A DNA stretch of 6,277 bases from Candidatus Omnitrophota bacterium (GTDB lineage Bacteria > Omnitrophota > Gorgyraeia > Gygaellales > Profunditerraquicolaceae): contig JAGUYA010000113.1 in NCBI GenBank assembly GCA_020061545.1, forward strand, positions 1 to 6,277. Direction: 5' to 3'. The notes beneath the pieces are model-generated. The model was not told where the DNA came from and made no database searches. It saw nothing but the letters and a program-made list of their open reading frames with translations. Below, one piece after another: positions 1-6,264 of this stretch (within the stretch, counting starts at the first letter, position 1; every line of letters begins with the position of its first letter). The position numbers were made by a program, and so were the translations under genes.

Positions 1-1
1 A

Positions 2-688
2 AGAAAGCCAACCGCATATATCTTAAAATACCCCTTAGGTTTATGCACATTAATTAAACGCGAGCTCGGTGGGATTATTTTTTATCATCGCAATCTCATC
101 CAAAACGAAAGATTAAAGAGAGAAATAGATTTATTCAGGAATAGACTTAACAGCGTAAACGAAATTTATCTGGAAAATAAACGGTTAAAGAATCTACTTT
201 CTTTTAAACAGAAGTCTGCCTGTAAGGTGATTGCAGCCAGGATTATCGGCCGTGCAGTGGATAACTGGTCATCGGTAGTTTTGATTGATAAAGGAAGTTA
301 TAATGGCATCAAGCGTGGTTTTGTAGTGATTACTCCTTTAGGATTAGCCGGCCGGGTTATAGAAACTACAGGTTCCACAAGCAAAGTAATACTGATTAAT
401 GACCCAAGTTTTGGTGTTTCTGCTATAGTGCAGCGGAGTCGCCAAGAAGGCCTCGTATCCGGTACTTTAGGGCACTCTTTGATTATGAAGTATCTCACCA
501 AAGACTCGGATATTAAAGTTTCTGATGTGATTATCACTTCTGGTTTAACCAGCGCTTACCCCAAAGGTTTACTTATAGGTAGCGTGCTGAATATTGGTGA
601 GGAGTTCTCAGGGTTAAGTCGCTACGCAATAATAAAGCCGGCAATTGACCTATCTAGTATAGAAGAGGTATTCATAATTATTCCGTGA
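2..688 (+). CDS. mreC: Rod shape-determining protein MreC, N-terminus cut off by the window edge
   Basis: MreC is the bitopic periplasmic scaffold of the elongasome; it binds PBP2 and helps activate RodA-PBP2. The reading frame is open from the left edge (228 residues plus TGA at 686-688), so the beginning, including most of the membrane anchor, lies upstream. Residues about 20-65 are rich in charged residues and leucine (LIQNERLKREIDLF, LENKRLKNLLSF) and form the expected coiled coil. The beta domain follows, with family-like stretches DNWSSVVLIDKGSYNGIKRG, GLAGRV and, near the end, SDVIITSGL followed by YPKGLLIGSV, the usual MreC signature. A GTG at 227 could be read as a start but lies in the middle of the protein and should not be used. 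Family members are commonly around 270-290 residues, so perhaps 30-50 residues are missing. The stop overlaps a GTG as GTGA and falls inside a spacer repeat. Confidence 0.95.
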   Translation, partial: RKPTAYILKYPLGLCTLIKRELGGIIFYHRNLIQNERLKREIDLFRNRLNSVNEIYLENKRLKNLLSFKQKSACKVIAARIIGRAVDNWSSVVLIDKGSYNGIKRGFVVITPLGLAGRVIETTGSTSKVILINDPSFGVSAIVQRSRQEGLVSGTLGHSLIMKYLTKDSDIKVSDVIITSGLTSAYPKGLLIGSVLNIGEEFSGLSRYAIIKPAIDLSSIEEVFIIIP

Positions 689-820
689 ACCCCGCCCTTC
701 CTAAAAAAGTTAAAATAAATGAAATAAGGAAGAGCGGGGTGAACCCCGCCCTTCCTAAAATTAATAATAAAAGTAAGGACGGGGGCATAGACATAGATAA
801 GAAAGGAAGAGCGGGGTGAA
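685..820 (+). repeat. Four-half-site inverted/direct repeat cluster in the mreC-mreD spacer
   Basis: Two copies of the half-site CCCCGCCCTTCCT (690-702, 744-756) alternate with two copies of the opposite half-site AGGAAGAGCGGGG (727-739, 804-816). The first type sits in an exact 22-base direct repeat (685-706 and 739-760, offset 54); the second in an exact 18-base direct repeat (726-743 and 803-820). The two middle half-sites form a hairpin of 13 pairs with one A.C mismatch and a TGAA loop (727-756). The cluster contains the mreC stop codon at one end and the mreD ribosome binding site and GTG at the other. No T-run follows the hairpin, so it does not look like an intrinsic terminator. Confidence 0.9.
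804..809 (+). promoter_or_regulatory. mreD ribosome binding site embedded in the repeat
   Basis: AGGAAG lies 6 bases before the GTG at 816 and is the only good Shine-Dalgarno match near that start. It is part of the AGGAAGAGCGGGG half-site, which ends on the first base of the GTG codon. A repeat unit therefore supplies both the ribosome binding site and the start codon. The same sequence can pair with either upstream CCCCGCCCTTCCT half-site, which would hide it. Confidence 0.65.
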
Positions 821-1295
821 GAATTGGATTTTTTTATTCATTATTATTACCTGCGTGTTACTGCAAATAACAATTCTAGATTACATTAAAATATTGAATG
901 TAAAACCAGACCTGCTTATGGTTAGCGTCGTTTTTGTCAGCATTTTTCTTGGAGTGAGGCAGGCTCTATTTTTCAGTATCTTTGCTGGTATTTTAAAAGA
1001 TGCCCTCTCTATAAATGCGTTCGGTATAAATACTCTCTTATTTCCATTATCAAGCTTCCTCATCATAAACTTATCTAAAAAAGTATCGTTAGATAATAAT
1101 CTTATTCGTATGGCATCTGTATTCATTATTATGCTTATCAATGATGTCATCACCAGATTAATATTTTTATTTTTAGGTAATTTTATCTCCTGGGGTATCT
1201 TCCTGCGCACCGCATTCATGGAATCTTTATATACCGCCTTTATTTTGCCTTTAGTGTTTAAGATTATCAAACCAGTAGTTTACCCCGTTAGATAG
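816..1295 (+). CDS. mreD: Rod shape-determining protein MreD
   Basis: MreD is the small polytopic inner-membrane protein of the MreBCD complex that works with MreC, RodA and PBP2 in lateral wall synthesis. The product is 159 residues, the usual family size, and almost wholly hydrophobic. Probable membrane segments lie at about 4-22, 33-48, 50-66, 72-87, 98-120 and 122-150. Family-like marks are KPDLL at 30-34 after the first helix, the glycine-containing stretch GVRQALFFSIFAGILKD (46-62) ending in an acidic residue, and a C-terminal ME-SLY around 135-139. GTG at 816 is preferred because AGGAAG stands 6 bases upstream and the protein begins directly with the first helix. The gene follows mreC by 127 bases of repeat. 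Its last codons (YPVR and stop TAG) are within the left arm of a second inverted repeat, so the extreme C-terminus may be repeat-derived. Identification rests on context plus these marks, since MreD diverges quickly. Confidence 0.9.
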   Translation: MKNWIFLFIIITCVLLQITILDYIKILNVKPDLLMVSVVFVSIFLGVRQALFFSIFAGILKDALSINAFGINTLLFPLSSFLIINLSKKVSLDNNLIRMASVFIIMLINDVITRLIFLFLGNFISWGIFLRTAFMESLYTAFILPLVFKIIKPVVYPVR

Positions 1296-1333
1296 GGCAT
1301 TTTTATTAATTAGATAAATCTATCTAACGGGGT
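1282..1333 (+). repeat. Inverted repeat spanning the mreD stop codon
   Basis: ACCCCGTTAGATAG (1282-1295) is the exact reverse complement of CTATCTAACGGGGT (1320-1333), giving a 14-bp stem around a 24-base AT-rich loop. The left arm is coding: it ends exactly at the mreD TAG. A smaller competing stem, TTAGATA (1310-1316) with TATCTAA (1321-1327), lies inside. The bases after the right arm (TTACTCATC) do not form a T-run, so a Rho-independent terminator is not clearly supported. Confidence 0.8.
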
Positions 1334-1351
1334 TTACTCATCAAGAGTCCC

Positions 1352-1363
1352 TTAAGCGCTTAA
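1352..1363. repeat. 12-bp perfect palindrome upstream of mrdA
   Basis: TTAAGCGCTTAA is a perfect palindrome 29 bases before the mrdA start. It could be an operator-type site, but no convincing -35/-10 pair is visible around it, and a palindrome of this length can occur by chance in AT-rich sequence. No function is assigned. Confidence 0.4.
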
Positions 1364-1392
1364 TAAAATAACAATATAAGAGATAAGCTACG

Positions 1393-3105
1393 ATGAGAAT
1401 AAACATTATTAATAGGATAGTAATCTTTCTTTTTTTATTTTTGGGTTTGGGTATTTTAAATACCGAGGTTATACAAAGTAAAAGATTCAGAGAGTTAAGC
1501 AATAAAAATTGTATAAGGCTTCTACCCCAAAAAGGTAGCCGGGGAAGAATCCTGGATCGCAACGGCGCTATTATTGTCGACAATTATCTCACCTTCGATG
1601 TAATGGTTTCATCTTATGGAGAGAGCGAGGTGAATAAGACATTGTCTAGTGTAGCCAAGATTTTGGATGCGGATTTTGGTGGCTTAAAAGATAAATTCCG
1701 CAATAGTTATATCGCACCATTTATGCCTACCACTATCGCAAAAAATATAGATATAAAAAAGGCCATTGCCCTGGAGGAATTAAAGCAGGACCTGGACAAT
1801 ATTATCATCCAACCCTATCCCTTAAGGCGTTATCCCTATAGAAAACTTGCCTGTCATGCGATAGGTTATCTAAATGAGATTGACCGTTGGCGCCTGACCA
1901 AATTAGCAAGTTATGGTTATAAGACCAAGGATATTGTGGGTTTTGGCGGCATAGAAGAAAAATATGATTATTATTTGCATCAAGAAGAAGGCGGATTATC
2001 AGTAGAGGTAGACCATCGCGGTAGATTAGTAAGTGTTTTGGGCTTTAAGCCGCCCTCAAATGGAAAAGATATACAGTTGACTTTGGATTTAGAGATACAG
2101 AAGATAGCCGAAGAGAGTCTAAATGGAAGAAACGGCAGTGTTATAATTATGGAGCCTTACAGCGGTGAGATTATCACTCTGGCCAGCAGTCCTAGTTTCG
2201 ATCCCTCAGTATTTGTGAAAAAGTCTGACTCTGCTGTGGTTAGTCTTCTGGATGATTCCAGTGCATCCTTAGTAAACCGCGCCTCAAGCGGTGTTTATCC
2301 TGCGGGTTCGGTTTTTAAATTGGTAGTGGCAACCGCTGCTCTTGAGACAGGAAAAATTAATTTATCTACTACCTTTTATTGTCCAGGAAGCACATATATT
2401 GGAAAACAGGAATTTTCTTGCTGGGATACGCATAACCTTCAGAATCTCATAGGGGCAATCACGCATTCCTGTAATATCTTCTTCTACAGGACTGGTCTTC
2501 TCGTAGGTGCCCAAAATATTTATGATTATGCGCTTAAGTTTGGTTTTTCTCATCCCACTGCTATTGATTTACCCTATGAAGCAAGTGGTTTTGTGCCCTC
2601 TCCTTTGTGGAAAAAAGTTTATAGACTGAAAAATTGGTTTGATGGCGATACGGCAAATCTGGCTATCGGTCAAGGAGAGCTATTGGTTAGCCCTCTACAA
2701 ATAACCCGGATGATGGCAGTATTCGCGAATAGAGGGACCTTGGTGAAACCTTATATAGTTAAAGCTATCGGCGGAAGGGATATCACCAGCTTAAGAAGGA
2801 AAGCCATAACTCTATCGCTAAAGGAGAGCACTATAAATTATATCAGGCAGGGCTTACGTAGTGTTGTTTCTGATGCGTATGGCACAGCTAAGGTATTATC
2901 AGACTTACCCGTATCTGTTGCGGGCAAAACAGGCACAGCCCAGGTAGGGCGTGGGCAACCACATGGTTGGTTTGTAGGTTTTTTCCCTTTTCAGGAACCG
3001 AAGTTTGTTATCTGCATATTCCTAGAGCACGGTGGCTCTGGTCATGCTTCCAGCATAGTAGCAAAACAAATAATAGAAAGAATGATTCAGGAGAAATTAA
3101 TTTAA
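1393..3105 (+). CDS. mrdA: Penicillin-binding protein 2, elongasome D,D-transpeptidase
   Basis: This is a class B penicillin-binding protein that cross-links new peptidoglycan strands made by its partner RodA. The product is 570 residues, in the range for compact PBP2 proteins. A short cytoplasmic start leads into one membrane helix (about 8-25), followed by the pedestal domain with the conserved RGRILDRNG (50-58) and HAIGYL (155-160). The transpeptidase domain starts near 225 and carries the full catalytic set: SVFK with nucleophile S306, SCN at 359-361, and KTGT at 512-515. C330, C343, H347 and C360 lie between and at these motifs and may bind zinc. ATG at 1393 is the first start after an in-frame TAA at 1384. 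Its Shine-Dalgarno is weak (GAGAT about 8 bases upstream). It lies 97 bases after mreD and 179 before rodA. The rodA pairing argues for PBP2 rather than the division protein PBP3/FtsI. Confidence 0.96.
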   Translation: MRINIINRIVIFLFLFLGLGILNTEVIQSKRFRELSNKNCIRLLPQKGSRGRILDRNGAIIVDNYLTFDVMVSSYGESEVNKTLSSVAKILDADFGGLKDKFRNSYIAPFMPTTIAKNIDIKKAIALEELKQDLDNIIIQPYPLRRYPYRKLACHAIGYLNEIDRWRLTKLASYGYKTKDIVGFGGIEEKYDYYLHQEEGGLSVEVDHRGRLVSVLGFKPPSNGKDIQLTLDLEIQKIAEESLNGRNGSVIIMEPYSGEIITLASSPSFDPSVFVKKSDSAVVSLLDDSSASLVNRASSGVYPAGSVFKLVVATAALETGKINLSTTFYCPGSTYIGKQEFSCWDTHNLQNLIGAITHSCNIFFYRTGLLVGAQNIYDYALKFGFSHPTAIDLPYEASGFVPSPLWKKVYRLKNWFDGDTANLAIGQGELLVSPLQITRMMAVFANRGTLVKPYIVKAIGGRDITSLRRKAITLSLKESTINYIRQGLRSVVSDAYGTAKVLSDLPVSVAGKTGTAQVGRGQPHGWFVGFFPFQEPKFVICIFLEHGGSGHASSIVAKQIIERMIQEKLI

Positions 3106-3110
3106 TATGA

Positions 3111-3256
3111 CAAATCCCAAATCCAAATACTACCAAATTCCAAATAAGCCCAAAATCCCAAATCCCAAACCTTTTAGGATTTTGAAATTGGGATTCCTGC
3201 CTGCCGGCAGGCAGGTATTTGGCAGTATCGGTATTATTTGAAATTTGGATTTTAAC
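3111..3256. repeat. Degenerate AAATCCC/AAATTCC repeat array with opposed G/T-rich copies
   Basis: The left part of the mrdA-rodA spacer (3111-3170) is a run of short variants of CAAATCCCAAAT and CAAATTCC. The right part (3177-3195, 3216-3225, 3236-3253) carries the opposite orientation (GGATTTTG, TTGGGATT, ATTTGG, AAATTTGGATTTT). Clear pairing segments are CAAAATCC (3151-3158) with GGATTTTG (3177-3184) and AATCCCAA (3161-3168) with TTGGGATT (3188-3195). The array starts 5 bases after the mrdA stop. No open frame of note crosses it. The pattern resembles spacer repeats I recall from candidate-phylum genomes; this is recollection, not a match. Confidence 0.75.
3196..3215. repeat. Perfect 20-bp GC-rich palindrome
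   Basis: CCTGCCTGCCGGCAGGCAGG reads identically on both strands and stands out by its GC content within an AT-rich spacer. It lies between the opposed arms of the surrounding array. As RNA it would form a stem of at most about 8 pairs with a small loop. No T-run follows, so it is not a standard intrinsic terminator. A dispersed repeat unit or protein binding site is possible. Confidence 0.85.
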
Positions 3257-3270
3257 TTAATTACAACAAT

Positions 3271-3277
3271 AGAGGAG
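3271..3277 (+). promoter_or_regulatory. Strong ribosome binding site that fixes the rodA TTG start
   Basis: AGAGGAG is the best Shine-Dalgarno sequence in the window and ends 7 bases before the TTG at 3285. An in-frame TAG at 3270 rules out a longer reading frame, and the nearby GTG (3277) and TTG (3281) are in other frames. This decides the unusual TTG start. Confidence 0.8.
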
Positions 3278-3284
3278 TGATTGT

Positions 3285-4388
3285 TTGCGTAATATCAATC
3301 TCTCAATATTAATCATTGCTCTCTTAATTGTCTGTATCGGCATTCTTTCTATCTACAGTAGTAACTATCAGAAAGAAGGTGGGCTTTGGCAATTATTATA
3401 TAAGCGTCAGATCTTATGGGTTATCTTAGGATTAACTCTTTTTATCTTCATATCTAATTTTAATTATCGCCGCCTCTGGGATATGACCTATTTTTTGTAT
3501 GCCTTCGTACTCTTCTTATTATGCTTAGTATTTATTTTAGGAATTGTGCGTTTAGGAGCCCAAAGATGGTTGAGGGTAGTCTGGTTTAACGTCCAGCCCT
3601 CAGAGATAGCCAAATTAGTTATCGTCATATTCCTGGCAAAATATTTTAGCACCAAATCAGTGAATGACGTTTCTCTGCCGATAAGTAAGTTAGGAGTATT
3701 CCGTGCGCTTATTTTGCCCTTTCTATTTGTAGCTATTCCTGTTGGCTTAATCATTGAACAGCCGGATTTAGGTAGTAGCGCGATGATACTTCTTATATTT
3801 ATAACTATGCTTTATCTGGGAGGCGTAAGATTGAAATATATATTTGTGTTTTTATTAATGATTATTTTATGTTTACCGATACTCTGGCACTTTTTGAGAG
3901 ATTACCAGAAAGATAGGCTACTCGTATTTTTAAATCCCAATATAGACCCGCTGGGTGCAGGTTATACGGTAATTCAATCTAAGATTGCTATTGGTTCAGG
4001 TGGTTTTTTTGGCAAGGGCTGGCTGAAAGGCTCGCAGAGCCAATTACATTTCTTACCTGAATCTCACACCGACTTTATCTTTGCTACCTTTGCCGAAGAA
4101 TGGGGTTTTTTAGGAAGTAGTGTATTGTTACTTTTATATTATCTTTTGGTTAAACAAGGTATTACTATTGCCTGTAAGACCAGCGATAATTTTGGTAGAT
4201 TATTAGCTTTTGGTATTTCTTTTATGCTTGGCATACAGGTCTTTATCAATATTGCGATGAACCTGGGACTTGCTCCGGTGGTAGGACTACCTTTGCCTTT
4301 GATGAGTTATGGTGGTTCATCTATATTTGTCACTTTTTTATCTTTAGGGGTACTGGTGAATATCAATAAAACTAGGGCGATATTTTAA
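3285..4388 (+). CDS. rodA: RodA, SEDS-family peptidoglycan glycosyltransferase
   Basis: RodA polymerises lipid II into glycan strands in the inner membrane and works as a complex with PBP2, encoded just upstream. The product has 367 residues, the normal RodA length, with about ten hydrophobic segments. Family motifs are present in order: GAQRWL (91-96), QPSEIAKL (104-111), EQPDLGSS (158-165), the loop SGGFFGKGWLKGSQSQLHFL (238-257), PESHTDFIFA (258-267), in which D263 corresponds to the catalytic aspartate of RodA proteins, and GLPLPLMSYGGSS (334-346). The start is TTG, justified by the AGAGGAG 7 bases upstream and by the short N-terminus running directly into the first helix. FtsW and SpoVE belong to the same superfamily, but the mreCD-mrdA context and the HTDFIF/GKGWLKGSQ forms favour RodA. 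No key residue appears lost. Confidence 0.96.
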   Translation: MRNINLSILIIALLIVCIGILSIYSSNYQKEGGLWQLLYKRQILWVILGLTLFIFISNFNYRRLWDMTYFLYAFVLFLLCLVFILGIVRLGAQRWLRVVWFNVQPSEIAKLVIVIFLAKYFSTKSVNDVSLPISKLGVFRALILPFLFVAIPVGLIIEQPDLGSSAMILLIFITMLYLGGVRLKYIFVFLLMIILCLPILWHFLRDYQKDRLLVFLNPNIDPLGAGYTVIQSKIAIGSGGFFGKGWLKGSQSQLHFLPESHTDFIFATFAEEWGFLGSSVLLLLYYLLVKQGITIACKTSDNFGRLLAFGISFMLGIQVFINIAMNLGLAPVVGLPLPLMSYGGSSIFVTFLSLGVLVNINKTRAIF

Positions 4389-4390
4389 TT

Positions 4391-4456
4391 AGATTAAGAC
4401 TAAGATTAAGGTTAAGTTAAACCTAAGTCTTAATCTCAATCTTAATCTCAACCTCA
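4391..4456. repeat. Low-complexity TTAAG/CTTAA inverted repeat with a tandem 12-mer
   Basis: The rodA-radical SAM spacer is built of short related words. AGATTAAGACT (4391-4401) is the exact reverse complement of AGTCTTAATCT (4426-4436). Within it AGGTT (4409-4413) can pair with AACCT (4420-4424), giving a long imperfect hairpin. The right side contains TCTTAATCTCAA twice in tandem (4428-4439, 4440-4451), then CCTCAA, so several registers of pairing are possible. The repeat begins 2 bases after the rodA stop. The frame of the next gene is open through it from a TAG at 4390 but contains no ATG, GTG or TTG before 4471. Confidence 0.8.
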
Positions 4457-4470
4457 ATACTAAACTATTT

Positions 4471-6222
4471 ATGTTAGAAGATATTCTATTCCAAGTAAAT
4501 AAACCCGGTCGCTATATTGGCCAGGAATGGAATCTCACTCAAAAAGACTTCAAGACGAGTGAGATAAAATTTGCCCTCTGTTTTCCAGATTTATATGAAA
4601 TAGGAATGAGTAACTTAGGCGTAAGAATCATTTACGGTATATTAAATAATATACCTGATGTGGTATGTGAAAGATTTTTTTCTCCCGCTTCAGATATGGA
4701 AAAGATATTGCGGGATAAAAATATGGAAATATCTTCCCTGGAATCCAGAAGAAGCCTTAAGGAATTTGATTTCATCGGTTTCTCACTGGGGTATGAATTG
4801 GATTATACCAATGTATTAAATATCTTAGAGTTGGGTTCAGTGTCCTTAGAGTCTTCTTTACGTGACGAGAATCATCCTTTAGTTATTGGGGGTGGGCCGT
4901 GTGCATTAAATCCTGAACCCATGCATGAGTTCTTTGATTTATTTGTGATTGGTGAAGCAGAAGAGGTAATTTTAGAGATAATCGATCTCTATCGAAAATT
5001 TGAAAACCAATTTAAGACCGCTAAAATAAGTAAGCAGGAATTACTGCTTGCGTTTTCTCATATTGAGGGAGTATATGTGCCCTCGTTGTATGAAGTGGTA
5101 TATAATCCCGAAGGCAGAATAGAAGAGTTTAAGACGAAGGTAAGCGGTGTTCCCACTAAAATTAAGAAACGTTTCCTTAAAGATTTAGATAGTGCATATT
5201 TTCCTTTAGAATGGTTGACACCTTATATTTCCATAGTCCATGACCGTATTAGTCTCGAAATTATGCGGGGTTGTCCCAATGCTTGCCGTTTCTGTCAGGC
5301 AAGGTACCTTTATTTCCCGGTTAGGCAAAGAGAGATAAAAAATATATTAAATTTAGCTTCTCGCACTTATACACGTAGTGGTTACGAAGAAATATCCCTC
5401 TGCGGACTGTCAGTAAGCGATTTTCCAGGTATAGAAGAGCTCTTAAAGTGCTTAATTGATTTATTTAAAGAAAAGGCAGTGAGCATATCTTTGCCATCGA
5501 TAAAACCAAAGGCAATGCTGGGGAATCTCCTTTCTTTAATAGCTACTATTAAAAAGACCGGTCTTACTTTTGCCCCTGAGGCAGCCACTGAGAGGATGCG
5601 CAGAATCCTGAATAAAGATTTTGATATCTTAGATTTCTTTGAGGCAATAAAGCAGGCTTATATCTATGGCTATCAGAATATAAAACTCTATTTTATGATT
5701 GGTCTACCTTTTGAAGAACAAACGGACTTAGACGCTATCGTTGATTTAGCGATTGCCACCTCCGAGCTCAGGAAGAATATAAATAAAAAAGCAGCTCAGG
5801 TCAATATCAGTATCAATACCTTGATTCCTAAACCGCATACGCCGTTTCAGTGGTTTCGGATGGAGCCTATAGAAAGTATAAAATATAAACAGGATTATCT
5901 GAAGAGAAAAATAAGGAATAGAAGGTTAAAATTAAGTCTGCGTAACCCCTATATGAGTCTTTTAGAAGGCGTGCTTTGCCGGGGAGATAGAAGATTAAGT
6001 AAAGTGATTTCGGCTGCTTTTAGAAAAGGAGCGCGATTTGATGCCTGGGATAGTTATTTTGTTTTTGAAAGATGGCAGGAGGCCTTTCGCGAATCCCGGA
6101 TAATCCCTGATTTTTATTTACAGGAGAAGTCAAAGGATGAATGCTTGCCCTGGGATTTCTTAGCCATGGGCATAAATAAAGAGGACCTAATTCGGGAAGC
6201 TGACAAAATAAGTGAGACATAA
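4471..6222 (+). CDS. B12-binding-type radical SAM protein (TIGR03960-like), function unknown
   Basis: The 583-residue product resembles the TIGR03960 group of uncharacterised radical SAM proteins with an N-terminal cobalamin-binding-like region. Residues about 30-175 form the Rossmann-like part (FPDLYEIGMSNLG 38-50, FIGFSLGYELDYTN 101-114, VIGGGPCALNPEP 138-150, GEAEEV 161-166). I see no DxHxxG cobalamin-lower-ligand motif, so B12 binding is not assured. The radical SAM cluster motif is RGCPNACRFC, with iron-sulfur ligands C268, C272 and C275. Later marks are TFAPEAATERMR (366-377), YFMIGLP (407-413) and PKPHTPFQW (453-461), found in this superfamily. The end, LPWDFLAMGINKEDL, resembles the usual family C-terminus. 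The DUF2344 (TIGR03936) domain often fused or adjacent is absent here and could lie downstream. ATG at 4471 has no evident Shine-Dalgarno, but the N-terminus fits the family. The substrate is unknown; an RNA or protein modification role would be speculation. Confidence 0.88.
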   Translation: MLEDILFQVNKPGRYIGQEWNLTQKDFKTSEIKFALCFPDLYEIGMSNLGVRIIYGILNNIPDVVCERFFSPASDMEKILRDKNMEISSLESRRSLKEFDFIGFSLGYELDYTNVLNILELGSVSLESSLRDENHPLVIGGGPCALNPEPMHEFFDLFVIGEAEEVILEIIDLYRKFENQFKTAKISKQELLLAFSHIEGVYVPSLYEVVYNPEGRIEEFKTKVSGVPTKIKKRFLKDLDSAYFPLEWLTPYISIVHDRISLEIMRGCPNACRFCQARYLYFPVRQREIKNILNLASRTYTRSGYEEISLCGLSVSDFPGIEELLKCLIDLFKEKAVSISLPSIKPKAMLGNLLSLIATIKKTGLTFAPEAATERMRRILNKDFDILDFFEAIKQAYIYGYQNIKLYFMIGLPFEEQTDLDAIVDLAIATSELRKNINKKAAQVNISINTLIPKPHTPFQWFRMEPIESIKYKQDYLKRKIRNRRLKLSLRNPYMSLLEGVLCRGDRRLSKVISAAFRKGARFDAWDSYFVFERWQEAFRESRIIPDFYLQEKSKDECLPWDFLAMGINKEDLIREADKISET

Positions 6223-6264
6223 GTTATGGAGATGGCTATTGATTAGCTAATCGACATAACTTAT
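6219..6264. repeat. Nested inverted repeat overlapping the radical SAM stop codon, near the window end
   Basis: ATAAGTTATG (6219-6228) is the exact reverse complement of CATAACTTAT (6255-6264), and the stop TAA (6220-6222) is in the left arm. Between the arms is the perfect 12-bp palindrome GATTAGCTAATC (6241-6252). A wider pair, GGACCTA (6183-6189, coding) and TAGGTCC (6264-6270), may extend the structure. The final bases GAACTTA suggest the element continues past the window. No gene is recognisable in 6223-6277. Confidence 0.7.

Noticed and set aside
227..688. A complete 153-residue protein starting at GTG 227
   Set aside because: The same frame is open to the left edge and encodes the MreC coiled coil; 227 is internal to mreC.
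727..756. Intrinsic terminator between mreC and mreD
   Set aside because: The hairpin is strong, but the downstream sequence is AAAATTAATAAT rather than a T-run, and it lies inside an apparent operon.
685..820. CRISPR-like direct repeats
   Set aside because: Only two copies of each unit, unequal spacing, and an alternating inverted arrangement; there are no cas genes.
881..1270. Minus-strand open frame of 129 codons opposite mreD
   Set aside because: It mirrors the mreD coding frame, has no domain-like sequence or ribosome binding site, and mreD itself is well supported.
3196..3215. Intrinsic terminator after mrdA
   Set aside because: The palindrome is followed by TATTTGGCAG with no T-run; rodA is the expected operon partner.
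3488..3754. Minus-strand open frame of 88 codons opposite rodA
   Set aside because: It lies wholly within the well-supported rodA gene and has no recognisable protein features.
6226..6246. Start of a next gene (ATG GAG ATG...)
   Set aside because: The frame ends at TAG after six codons and lies inside the inverted repeat.
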